A stretch of DNA of 43,360 nucleotides, from IMG/VR virus record IMGVR_UViG_3300024261_000059, positions 1 to 43,360 of that record; one strand, given 5' to 3'. Below the pieces are notes generated by a model. The model had not been told where the DNA came from, did not search any database, and was given only the letters and a program-made list of their open reading frames with translations. The DNA comes from a virus. Made by a program: the position numbers and the translations under genes. This document shows positions 32,704 through 42,000 of the stretch, one piece after another (position 1 is the stretch's first letter; every line of letters begins with the position of its first letter).

Positions 32704-35279
32704 TGTCGTACTGAAGATATCTTTACATCTGATTGTTGTAGGACTGATCCTGTAAAGTTTCTCCTATGTGCGCCCACAAATATTCTTTTAGAGAACTTAT
32801 GAAAGTCTGCGCCTTGGGCCTTGGTTATGTCTTGAGATAGTTTAAATTTGTCTTTTACCTGTCCGGCTTCTACATTTACACCAAACAATTCGACTGTATA
32901 CGCAGCATTTGAACCACTAATTAAACTACCAAAGGAACTACCAGATGGAGCTATTCTAAAGGCAAAGTTCCATTTCTCGCCATCGTACACATCTCTAAAT
33001 ACTTTGGTTTGTTGTTCAGATATTATCCCAGAGGTCGACTTTAATATAAACCTAGCATTCTTTGAGTCTTCTTCCTCTTTTGCAGCTAAGATTTCAAAGT
33101 TGGCAAAGTCTTTGTCAGAAGCTCTAAACGTAAGGTTACTTGTCGAGTCTCCCTGTTGAACCGTGTGTGCCCCAAACAAGGACGACGATATGGGCGTAGA
33201 CTTATACCTTCCAGTGTTGTCATTTTCTGGAAACAAATGGGGAAATATTATTTCAGCTTGTGTAGTGAAGGATAAACCTGTGTCGCCAAGAGTTGATCCG
33301 GTTATGAACCCTCTTGTTGGCAACTCTGCAGATGTTGTATCCAAACCAAAACTTGAGCTGTATTGAAAAATTGTCGCTGACTTGTTCACACCTTGAAAGT
33401 TTGCATACCTTTTCTTGACAGAATCGGCCTCGTAGTTCGGTTTTAACTCGTAAGTAGCGTTATCGGAATACGCCTTGAGCTTTATAAGCTCTTCGTCCAC
33501 ACCGTGAGTCCTCAGTATGTTTCTGAATGCTTTTTCGGTTCCCTTCGACTTATTTATTGTTACTAGTGAATTGTAGAGATTTCTGTATATAAAATTCTTT
33601 ATATCGTGAAGCTTTTGCTCGAACTCGAACTCTTCTGTTTTATCGGCCAGTACTTCTAGGGCGGTGGCGTCTAAAAACATCTCCGTAGTATCTAAACCGT
33701 GAGAGGCCAGTACTTGTGACATGAAAGGAAACGGCTTCACCTCATCATAATCGTTGTATTCTAGATGCTTAAGTTTTGGAAGCTGTCCAATCTGAGCGTG
33801 AAGGACGTCGAAATAGGATCCTATTATTTGTAACAGTTTTCTTGTTTGGCCTCTCTCACCGTCCTCCTCCAAAACCCAAGCAGGGATTGTATGAATTAGA
33901 CAACTAGAATTTGCCAAGTCTCTTTGTAGACCTGCATCAGTCTTCTCATCCACGAACTTGTTGAGTCGTGGGTTTTCTGTGTGTATTATAGGATCTTTAA
34001 ACTCGCTACTAGCAACACCAGACTTGACTATCGCAGAGTCAGTCGATCTATTGCTGTCTGTATACCCGACAAAAATACCGTTAGAAAGCCTGCCAGAGTA
34101 ATCCAAAACCAAACTGTCCACGCTCGATGTTAAGGACACACCTTCATTGAATTTATAATAAACACCCAACTTGGAGTTTGCTTCGTCTGTATTAGTACCG
34201 CCATTGATTTGTGTAAACCAGTGTCTCGCGATCTCCTTCGGAGACCTTTTAGTCTTCCAGTATCTGAATTCGTCTAGTGATCCAGACAGCTTGCCCCATC
34301 CCAAGTTAGAGTTGCCGACTGTGTTATACGGAGGATCTTCAGCTTCGCCCTTTCCGGCCTTACCCGTTGCAAGAGCGCCGATCGTGCCCACTAGTCTTCG
34401 ATTTACCTTGTCAACCGTCGAACCAGACAAAACCGCTTTATCCAAAGCTCCGTCAACGTAGACACCCCAAGAAAGATTGCTACCTGTATTTTGAACTGTG
34501 ATTGCGTAATGATGCCACTTTCCATCGGAAGCGCTGGTCGCTAAGTGTGAGCTTCCCAATTCCGCTTGGTGAACACCTGCGGATCCAGATTTGTAGGTGA
34601 CTACAAAGGGTGTAGAACTAGCAGCAGCGTTTTGCTGGTCAAGCTCAATGGTAAATCTCGCATACTCGTGATGATCTGGCAATGAAGACGAAGACCAAAT
34701 GTCCAGTAAGACTTCTCTGCGATTGCTCGCACTGAAAGCGTCTTTCTTCAGCCAGAACTCTACAGTGTTGCCTTTGCTTGCGTTTATCTCAAGGTTTGAG
34801 GTCCTGTAACTGGAAGTGTTCCAGATATTGTCGATGTGAGGACCACCCTTTAAAGAGATATATTCTTTTACTGTCGGGTTTCTATGGTTATTGACCGAAC
34901 CTGAAGTAGAAACCGTTGATATACTACTTCCTGGGTTGAACCTAACAAAGCCGTTGGTTCTTGGATATTCCTTTTCAAAGAGGTAAATCTGGAGCGGATT
35001 TGAATCGTTTACCCACTCTAGCTTCTCTTTGGCGGATCCGTCGTATGGATAGTTCTGGTAAATAGATTCTATAGATGACTTGTAGTACTCTTCTGCGGAG
35101 CCGTACACTGCAAAGTTGGATGCAGTAGAATAGTCTACAACAGATTCATACTTATATTTGTTGCGAATATATTCTTCGATATAGTCAATAGACTCAACAT
35201 CTTCTAACAGTTGGTTAGAGTTTGTGGGCTTTTGGATATGTTTTGATTTATTTTTATCAAATAAATTATTTAAACTCAT
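32688..35279 (-). CDS. Virion/baseplate protein (863 aa) with LamG domain and tail-protein-I-like segment
   Basis: The N-terminal 150 residues are charged and Tyr-rich. Residues about 160-357 form a LamG/concanavalin-A-like jelly roll: VEFWLKKDAFSASNRREVLL, then SASDGKWHHYAITVQ and WGVYVDGALDKA, ending SLDEFRYWKTKRSPKEIARH. All the landmark LamG motifs (W-H-Y, V-x-G, G-x-x-D-E-x-R) are present. The second half contains NFIYRNLYNSLVTINKSKGT followed by EKAFRNILRTHGVDEELIKL. This resembles the G(T/S)-x-x-A-hh-x-hL-x-h-hG segment of P2 tail protein I and T4 gp7-type wedge proteins. Location two genes after the gp6/J-like gene agrees with gpI/gp7 order, so a baseplate role is likely though not proven. 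ATG overlaps the upstream stop (TAATG); the 3' end overlaps the giant gene by 16 nt. Confidence 0.85.
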   Translation of the reverse strand: MSLNNLFDKNKSKHIQKPTNSNQLLEDVESIDYIEEYIRNKYKYESVVDYSTASNFAVYGSAEEYYKSSIESIYQNYPYDGSAKEKLEWVNDSNPLQIYLFEKEYPRTNGFVRFNPGSSISTVSTSGSVNNHRNPTVKEYISLKGGPHIDNIWNTSSYRTSNLEINASKGNTVEFWLKKDAFSASNRREVLLDIWSSSSLPDHHEYARFTIELDQQNAAASSTPFVVTYKSGSAGVHQAELGSSHLATSASDGKWHHYAITVQNTGSNLSWGVYVDGALDKAVLSGSTVDKVNRRLVGTIGALATGKAGKGEAEDPPYNTVGNSNLGWGKLSGSLDEFRYWKTKRSPKEIARHWFTQINGGTNTDEANSKLGVYYKFNEGVSLTSSVDSLVLDYSGRLSNGIFVGYTDSNRSTDSAIVKSGVASSEFKDPIIHTENPRLNKFVDEKTDAGLQRDLANSSCLIHTIPAWVLEEDGERGQTRKLLQIIGSYFDVLHAQIGQLPKLKHLEYNDYDEVKPFPFMSQVLASHGLDTTEMFLDATALEVLADKTEEFEFEQKLHDIKNFIYRNLYNSLVTINKSKGTEKAFRNILRTHGVDEELIKLKAYSDNATYELKPNYEADSVKKRYANFQGVNKSATIFQYSSSFGLDTTSAELPTRGFITGSTLGDTGLSFTTQAEIIFPHLFPENDNTGRYKSTPISSSLFGAHTVQQGDSTSNLTFRASDKDFANFEILAAKEEEDSKNARFILKSTSGIISEQQTKVFRDVYDGEKWNFAFRIAPSGSSFGSLISGSNAAYTVELFGVNVEAGQVKDKFKLSQDITKAQGADFHKFSKRIFVGAHRRNFTGSVLQQSDVKISSVRHWVKY

Positions 35280-36817
35280 TACTTCCCTACTCTAAACTTA
35301 TGAACTTTATCCTGAACTGTGTTCTTGCCATCTGTCTCATACATAAACTGAATTCCGTAAGAATAACCAGATTCTAAATTAGAAAAATCTAAATCAAAAT
35401 AGTTTCCATTCTTATCGTGAGAGAGTTTGGTGTAGTCGGTTTGCTGGCCACTGCCAGTACCGAACGGTATTATGTCAAGATCGTCAATAATCCTGAAGAT
35501 CCTGTAGTAACCGTTTTCTATCGTGTAACCCTCTATGTTATTTGATGCGACGGTATAAATATTCGGCTGCCAATTCTTTTCACGAACAAATAACCTAATT
35601 CTAGTGTTGTCGGACTGTTGATACTCTGTCTTTAAATTTGTTATCGTAGTTGTATAACTTGTGCTTGGGTTGTAATCTGCCGCTGTGTGCGTCCTTACCC
35701 TGAAGTTTGACCCTGTTACGAGCTGCACACCTTGCACAACGCTAGTTGGCTTGCTCCACACATCAAATATTTCTTTTTCAGAGCCTGTGAAAGCAAAAGA
35801 TGCCGAGTATATACCCGTAGAAACCCAACCCCCAGTGACTACAGTTGCTCCGGCGACGGTGACGCCACCTCCGATTGGAAGGGTTTTAGGCTTGATCACT
35901 TGATTTTTTATGTTGCCAGACGGAAATACTTGCAAATGTATCGATGTGTGTGCACTATTGCTTCCAGAATTCGCTCCGAGGGCGGGTATGTTCTTGAGTC
36001 GACCCCTCACAACGTTGTACAAGTACAATGTATTCAAGTTATCCTCGCCCGACATTAAAGAACTGCTAAGATAAAAACTGTTTCTATCGTCGGGAATCGA
36101 ATCATCCCATCTGGCTTCTATCATAGGCCGTTTGTAGAAGAACTCAGTCGATCTAGAAAAGAATTTCTTTGTGTAAAATGACCTGTTTTTTGAACCATCT
36201 TCGAACGTGCCAGACATTTTGAGCATCACGCCGTAATTCTCTCGATCTGGGTCTACTGTTGATTCTGCGACCAGCCATTCTTCGACTAACGCAGTAACAT
36301 TTACGCTTAGGTTTTCTACCCCTTTTGTGAAAGTTTGTTTGTAATGTGGGAGATTTCTTCCAGCAGTATACCCCACCTCGTGAAAGTCCCCACCTTGCGC
36401 TACCCAACTAGTTGCCTGAGTTGGTTTAATCCAATTTGATGCAAACTCGTCAGAGTAACCCTCCATATCCAACCCAGGGCCTTCGTCCCAAGACTTTGAA
36501 ATTGGCAATACAGCCATATCAAAATTCTTTGGAAGGGTCTGACCGTGAGGGGCGTTGAACACTCTAAGAAAAAACTTCACGTTCCCAGACAACGGCAAGT
36601 CGCCGCTGTTCCTCTTCGTAAGGATGTCGGAAACTGGAAAATTTAATAACGCTCTCGATTTTTCAACTGAGCTTGTTGATGCCTGGCCGAGAATAGAAAA
36701 CACTTCCAAAACGTCAGAGGCCCCCATATTAGAACCCGTCCCCCTATTTATAAGGCCGTGCTTGAAGGCATTTGTGATTGTATTGTCCGCAGTGCAGAAA
36801 AATCTCTTAATCGCCAT
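35279..36817 (-). CDS. Virion protein (512 aa), DNRLRE-like beta domain
   Basis: A 512-aa protein following the gp6/J-like gene. The N-terminal half has the pattern of DNRLRE-like or carbohydrate-binding-type jelly rolls found in surface proteins: SRALLNFPVSDI (about 56-67), NVKFFLRVFNAP, VLPISKSWDEGPG, then WVAQGGDFHEVG, LSVNVTALVEEWLV and NYGVMLKMSGTFED, ending FFSRSTEFFYKRPMIEARWD. The order (strand, W-x-E-G, V-x-x-L-V-x-x-W, GhhL) fits that family by eye. The C-terminal part (about 270-512) is Thr/Ser/Gly-rich beta structure. ATG overlaps the stop of the gp6-like gene (TAATG), and its own stop overlaps the next start in the same way. Role: probably a baseplate or fibre component; no catalytic motif seen. 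The family assignment is tentative, the virion role is likely. Confidence 0.83.
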   Translation of the reverse strand: MAIKRFFCTADNTITNAFKHGLINRGTGSNMGASDVLEVFSILGQASTSSVEKSRALLNFPVSDILTKRNSGDLPLSGNVKFFLRVFNAPHGQTLPKNFDMAVLPISKSWDEGPGLDMEGYSDEFASNWIKPTQATSWVAQGGDFHEVGYTAGRNLPHYKQTFTKGVENLSVNVTALVEEWLVAESTVDPDRENYGVMLKMSGTFEDGSKNRSFYTKKFFSRSTEFFYKRPMIEARWDDSIPDDRNSFYLSSSLMSGEDNLNTLYLYNVVRGRLKNIPALGANSGSNSAHTSIHLQVFPSGNIKNQVIKPKTLPIGGGVTVAGATVVTGGWVSTGIYSASFAFTGSEKEIFDVWSKPTSVVQGVQLVTGSNFRVRTHTAADYNPSTSYTTTITNLKTEYQQSDNTRIRLFVREKNWQPNIYTVASNNIEGYTIENGYYRIFRIIDDLDIIPFGTGSGQQTDYTKLSHDKNGNYFDLDFSNLESGYSYGIQFMYETDGKNTVQDKVHKFRVGK

Positions 36818-38610
36818 TATACAACCGTCCCTTTTATGTCCCTGTTCGGGTATTTCAACTCGAATATGTGGGTTTCGGGCAAAGTTATAACTCTACCATC
36901 CAGGGAGGTGTTCCTTTCTACACTGAAAGAGACGCCAGAGTAGGGGTATCCGTTCTTGTTAATAACATCAATTGAAATAACATCAAGAACTTGAGGGACT
37001 CTTTTCAACGCCTCATAGTACTCGGAGATGTATATAGGTTCTCCAATTTCTTTCTTAACGGTAAACAAATTTTTCAACTCTAGGTTTGCTGCACTTAATG
37101 CGTCAAACTTATTTTGGTCTCTTTTGACAATTATCTTGTACTCGACTCCATAGTTTATAATAAACGGATCAAGGATATCGATTGTATCACTAATCATTCT
37201 TGCACCGTTTAGCCAAGTTTTTAAGTTATTTTTCAAAGTTCTGTTTGATACTGCTAATTTACCTTCGGTATCCTCCGACAATACGTAGAGATTCAAGTTC
37301 CTCTTGAAAGAATCTGCATCGCGAATGACAGTGCATCTCTTGATAGCGCCGAAGTTGCCAGGCATTGCATAAGTTAAATTAATGTAGTCCTGTTTTGTCA
37401 CTGCCCTGTTTTGAGAGGAGAATGCACCCAGTGCCCGGATCTTGACCTCATCTACGGTCGGCAAACTAACATCTCCCACTATCGGTTCTTCGTTCAAGAC
37501 CTCTATTCCGTTTATTACATAATCACGAACAGACTTGTTTAGTATTGTCAGGTTATCAAACTCTGCCAAAATCGAAGTCTTGTTCTTAACGGATCCTGCC
37601 GACGCATTGACAAACTCTTGTGTATTTTCTCTGTAAGATATTGACAGTACCGTATTCGCTGGAGCTACTCCAAGTTTGTCATTTGATGTAAGTTTCGTCG
37701 GATCAAAGGTTGCGTCAGATATGTGTGGGCGGGCATGCCTCTTTAACACAACACTGGAGGGGTCTGCGACAGAACCGCTTAAGTCTTGAATTGGAGATCC
37801 GTGGCCGAACTGCAAGATCGTGGAAGACCTGTTGTTCTCTACGGTATATCTTCTCGGTACTGTAACTGTTTTTAATAAATTAGGTATCCTGTCGGCGGAG
37901 AAGCCAGGGTTTGTAACCGGAACATACACTATTTCTTGAGTCAGGTCGTCCACTTGTGCGTATTCGTTTCCGTCTGAATCAATTACTGATAATATTTCCG
38001 AGACGTTTTCGCCCGGTACTTCAACTTTTAGGAATCTCTGGAACGCTCCCACAGTCTGCGTGTAGGTTTTTGTAACCCCAGAGACGACCCGGCCATCGGA
38101 TTTAACCGCGTAATATGTAGGAGTGCCGTTGGTCTCATCAACTTGGGCCACGACGAATTCACTTGTGGCGACGCTAAACCTCACGTCATCCAATAAAGTA
38201 AAAACTGCGCCGGTGTCACTGGAGACCTGACTACCTTTCTTTATAGCTGGTAAATAATTTAAGTCAGGCTCGGCTGTGTTCGGTATCGCAGGCACTAAAC
38301 AAAAGAACTGACAGACGCCATAAGAGGATGGGGCTTTACTAAACTTATACCCCATAGCCCTGGACAGTTTTATGACATTGTCATACTCTGCTGCCGTTTC
38401 TAGAAAGCTCTCATTTGCCTGATAGTCTAAATAGAACGACATTACGTCGCCAACGTAAGCAACTGTGTCAATCATCAACGAACCGAACGAGGCCTCATTG
38501 AAGTCCTTATAAGAGTTCGGGTAATATCTTTTTGCGTGCTGCAAGAGAGATTGTCTTATAGAACTGTAATCTCTATCAGTGTAATTTATGGGAATAATTT
38601 TTTTAGCCAT
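36817..38610 (-). CDS. Baseplate wedge protein, T4 gp6 / P2 J-like
   Basis: This 597-aa protein opens with the gp6 signature: PINYTDRDYSSIRQSLLQHA (7-26), YPNSYKDFNEASFGSLMIDT (30-49), then VAYVGDVMSFYLDYQANESF (50-69) and LETAAEYDNVIKLSRAMGYK. These correspond closely to the N-terminal block of T4 gp6 (about 660 aa) and other myovirus wedge proteins. The middle is beta-rich (YTVENNRSSTILQFGHG), and the C-terminal part has the J-type region with ALGAFSSQNRAVTKQDYINL and AMPGNFGAIKRCTV. Gp6 dimers form the inner iris of the baseplate. ATG at 38610 with GAGGAA upstream inside the palindrome AGGAAATTTCCT; it follows the gp25-like gene after 14 nt. A contractile-tail virion is therefore well supported. 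Confidence 0.93.
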   Translation of the reverse strand: MAKKIIPINYTDRDYSSIRQSLLQHAKRYYPNSYKDFNEASFGSLMIDTVAYVGDVMSFYLDYQANESFLETAAEYDNVIKLSRAMGYKFSKAPSSYGVCQFFCLVPAIPNTAEPDLNYLPAIKKGSQVSSDTGAVFTLLDDVRFSVATSEFVVAQVDETNGTPTYYAVKSDGRVVSGVTKTYTQTVGAFQRFLKVEVPGENVSEILSVIDSDGNEYAQVDDLTQEIVYVPVTNPGFSADRIPNLLKTVTVPRRYTVENNRSSTILQFGHGSPIQDLSGSVADPSSVVLKRHARPHISDATFDPTKLTSNDKLGVAPANTVLSISYRENTQEFVNASAGSVKNKTSILAEFDNLTILNKSVRDYVINGIEVLNEEPIVGDVSLPTVDEVKIRALGAFSSQNRAVTKQDYINLTYAMPGNFGAIKRCTVIRDADSFKRNLNLYVLSEDTEGKLAVSNRTLKNNLKTWLNGARMISDTIDILDPFIINYGVEYKIIVKRDQNKFDALSAANLELKNLFTVKKEIGEPIYISEYYEALKRVPQVLDVISIDVINKNGYPYSGVSFSVERNTSLDGRVITLPETHIFELKYPNRDIKGTVV

Positions 38611-38624
38611 AGGAAATTTCCTCT

Positions 38625-39020
38625 CTAATAAATAGTTTCAGTCAAATTTATTGCGAGAGTATTGACATCATCTGTTGGCAAAATAGTGTATGTGACGTGA
38701 ATACCCAAAAAACTATCATCAGTTCTAAATGTTCCGTCTGGACCTTCGAACATAATTTCCTCTATCCTGATGAAAGATAAATACTTTTTTACTTGAGTTC
38801 TTATTCTGGCGCTTATATCCCCGTAAAGCCCTTCGTCTATATTCCTGAATAGATAGTTTCTCAGGCCTACGCCAAAGGCTGGGTCCATAACCCTCTCTCC
38901 TGGCGATGTCAACACGATCATCTTCAAATTTTGCTGAACGGTTTCTTTTATCGTCTTTGTTAATCTATACCCGTCAGTCTTATCTAGTTGAAGTGGTAGT
39001 TTTGGTGCTATACCTGGCAT
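38625..39020 (-). CDS. Baseplate wedge protein, T4 gp25-like
   Basis: At 131 aa this is essentially the length of T4 gp25 (132 aa). The family block is TKTIKETVQQNLKMIVLTSP (21-40), then GERVMDPAFGVGLRNYLFRN (41-60), with the conserved Pro-Gly-Glu-Arg, Asp-Pro-x-Phe-Gly and Leu-Arg-x-hh-Phe. A second helix (IRTQVKKYLSFIRIEEI) and two strands follow (LGIHVTYTILPTDD and TLAINLTETIY). Gp25 binds gp6 to make the wedge core and is the docking site of the sheath. The neighbouring gp6-like gene supports the assignment. ATG at 39020, one base after the TAA of the upstream gene, with GAGGA about 9 nt upstream (in the last Glu codons of that gene). Confidence 0.94.
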   Translation of the reverse strand: MPGIAPKLPLQLDKTDGYRLTKTIKETVQQNLKMIVLTSPGERVMDPAFGVGLRNYLFRNIDEGLYGDISARIRTQVKKYLSFIRIEEIMFEGPDGTFRTDDSFLGIHVTYTILPTDDVNTLAINLTETIY

Positions 39021-39021
39021 A

Positions 39022-42000
39022 TTATTCTTCCTCCTCGCAAATCTCTACCGGTAGTCCTGCCGGGTTTGCCCCTTCGACCGTGCAGTTTGCTTGTTTTTGT
39101 CTTCTTCCTGGCTCTTCGCCTGGTAAGTGTGGTAACGAAAGTGCTAAAAATCCAACTGGACCGAGAAATGGTCCGTACGCATTGCCTGATCTCTGGGAAA
39201 CTGAGTTTACTGTATGGTTCACCGACTTTAATAAACTCGCTACACCTCGTCGGACTTTGCCTGCATTGGGCGGAAAGATGCCGCTGATTATCTGAAGTAC
39301 AGACAAAGAAATATCAACGGGTGCTGCCAAAGTCAGTGGTGCAACTGTATTGTCATCGGTGTTTAAATATCCAGACGTGAATGATCTGCTCGAATTTGAA
39401 GATAAATATGGAGGACTCTTTATGGAGCCCCAAGACAACCCATCTCTCAACTTACAGGGGTCTCTGTCGTATATCTTCTTCATCTGAGCGAATGCTGGGT
39501 CTACGAGTGCTGCCTGTCCCTTTATAGCGATTATAGGTGCCATTACCACCATCTTTGCTATCTGCGGAACCAGATCACCCAAGAGTGCTTCCGCTACGTT
39601 CCCAAAAGGACCAGAAGCGCCTTGGTTACCCTTCATCACAGCAGGATATTCATCGCCACTTATGAGGCCTTCATCGCCAGAACCTATAGATTTTTTGTTT
39701 TGCAGTATCCTGTACATAGATCTTATCGACCCTCTAGTCCCACCAAGAAAGTCTCTAAATCCACGTTTTGAATCGAAAAAGTTTTCTTCATTTATAAAAT
39801 ACAGTGCAGCCATACGATTTAGTGGGAAAATCTCTTCGAATAACATTTTGACGTCGGAATTGTAGTCTTCGCTTATAATTTTTCCATCTTTCAATCCAAG
39901 TAAAGAGTTTATTAGTGTGTCCTCATATGAATTAAATACGTTCTCCGCTGTTTCTCTTGGCTGTATTCTGCTGTTTGTGTATATGGCAAAATTGCCCATA
40001 CAATCAACAAGGTTTTCTACCTTTGCTAACTCAAATACAAAGTGTTCAAATTGATCGACTCTGACTGGTCCGAGCTTCATAGATGATAAATATTGAGAGT
40101 AATTAGACAGGTTTATTGGGATAGACCCACCCCCTTCGCCAATAACAACCTCTTTGCTAGACGTGCTACCAAAAATGCCGATGTCGCCTTGATATTCGTC
40201 GAAATTTGTAAACACAGGGGCGGTCAACTGAAACGTTTCATATCCAGGGATGTAAATCAATCGTAAACCAACTACAGTATTTTCCAAAACATAATGCAGC
40301 GCATTTTGAAAACTTGTTCCGCTTTCATTGTTTATAAAATCCGGTGCGACTGGGGTGTTGAGAACCTCTAACAGTTGTTCATACTCGCCAAGTGTCATTC
40401 TCCTGCTTAAAGCGAAGTGCAAGTCTGGATTAACTAATCTATTATCTCTTTGTCCATCTTGCCTTTTAGCATAAAGCCTGTATCTGTTTTCGGACGAGTC
40501 TCTTTGACCGTTCGCGGTCGCCAAAGCATAATACAGAGCATCAATCGCTTTTGCCAAATAGTTTGGATCATTTTGCGGTGGCTTTACATAAAAATACTGT
40601 TCTACCCTGAATTGTCCGTGAGGATTTTGCCGACCTAGGGTAGGATAGGATGAGTAGTCCAAGTACAAACTGTTAGGTCTGGAATCGCCAAAAATTTGAG
40701 AGCGGGACAAGACACTCTTGCTCGACTCATATTGATCAATTAATTGACTAAAGAATTCTTCTTTGTAAGATGAGAACTCTGGTTCAAACAAATCCTCTGC
40801 CATTGTGATAACTTCCTGCTGAACGTCTTGCATTAGTTTAGCTATAACCGACACCAACGCATCCTTATTGTCAGATTGATTTGCTATTTTCTTAACTCTG
40901 TCATAAAAGTTTATCTTATATTGTTGAGAGTTTTGAAAATCTCTCTCAAGAGTCGTCTCCATATAATCATATAGGTACTGTACAATAAAATCCTGACCTA
41001 GAATTTGTGAAGGTCTAAATCTAGAAAAAAGAAAGATACCCTTCAAAATAAACTCGATGACAAAAGTTCTGATATACAAAAATACTAGTTGATCAGAAAA
41101 GCTTTCTTCGAGAGGGCCTGGTTTGCTGAAGTCTCTATTTATTGGATTATTTTCTTCCCTACTTAACGAATCTTTATAGTCTTCCATTGCTTGTTGTCTT
41201 ATCTTTTCGAAGTCTATTGGGCGATCTTTGTTCTTTATAAGACAAACCTTATCAGACCTTACATCTTCAAAATACTTTTCGGAGATTCTTGTTGATAATT
41301 CGCTTATTTGTCCTACATTAAAGTATCTGGAAGTCGAGACGCTTTCGGCAATCTTGTCCATAAAGTTTTGAGACAACATTGTAAAATGAGAAAGTTCGTA
41401 GCTCGATTCATCTGTATCTCCGTATGAAATCGCTTTCCATAGAATTGAGTCAGTGTTCCAGTTTTTTAACATTGGCTCTGTAAAGTATCTATTCTCCGCC
41501 AGGTCCCTGAAATATAGCCTGTTAATTTTTGATTCTTCCACGCTTTTCTCAAGGGAGTTCCTTACAAATTGCGCAAAGGCTTCTGGCCTTAAAAGCTTCT
41601 TTGTATCAGTGTTTTGCATATCCGGTGCAGACAATCTGAGGTCTCTTAATTGTTCAGACATCTCTTCGTGATAATTGAAGGTCTGCATTTGTCTCAACTC
41701 ACTTTCAAAAACGCGAGCAGGTCTATCAACCTGAAAGCAGTCCTCTGGAGTGTGGACGAAGAACTGATCTACTATTTGACAATTGAATTGATCTTTAACA
41801 CGATTGTCCACAACTGAATCAGTAAACTGCTCCAAATTATCTTGTGGAAACTTGGTTGTAGAGTTTATTCTATATTGTAATTGTGGGCCTTGCTTTTCGA
41901 GGTCGTATGTCCCAGCAAGATCGAACGCTAATTCAAGAAGGCCAGTAAACTCTATGCCTGTAAACTTTGGATATGGTCCAGAGGTTATTCCAACAAAGTT

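Noticed and set aside
38611-38622. Perfect 12-nt palindrome AGGAAATTTCCT covering the ribosome site of the gp6-like gene
   Set aside because: With no loop it cannot form a good hairpin, and the sequence is easily explained as a Shine-Dalgarno next to AT-rich bases; too short to claim regulation.
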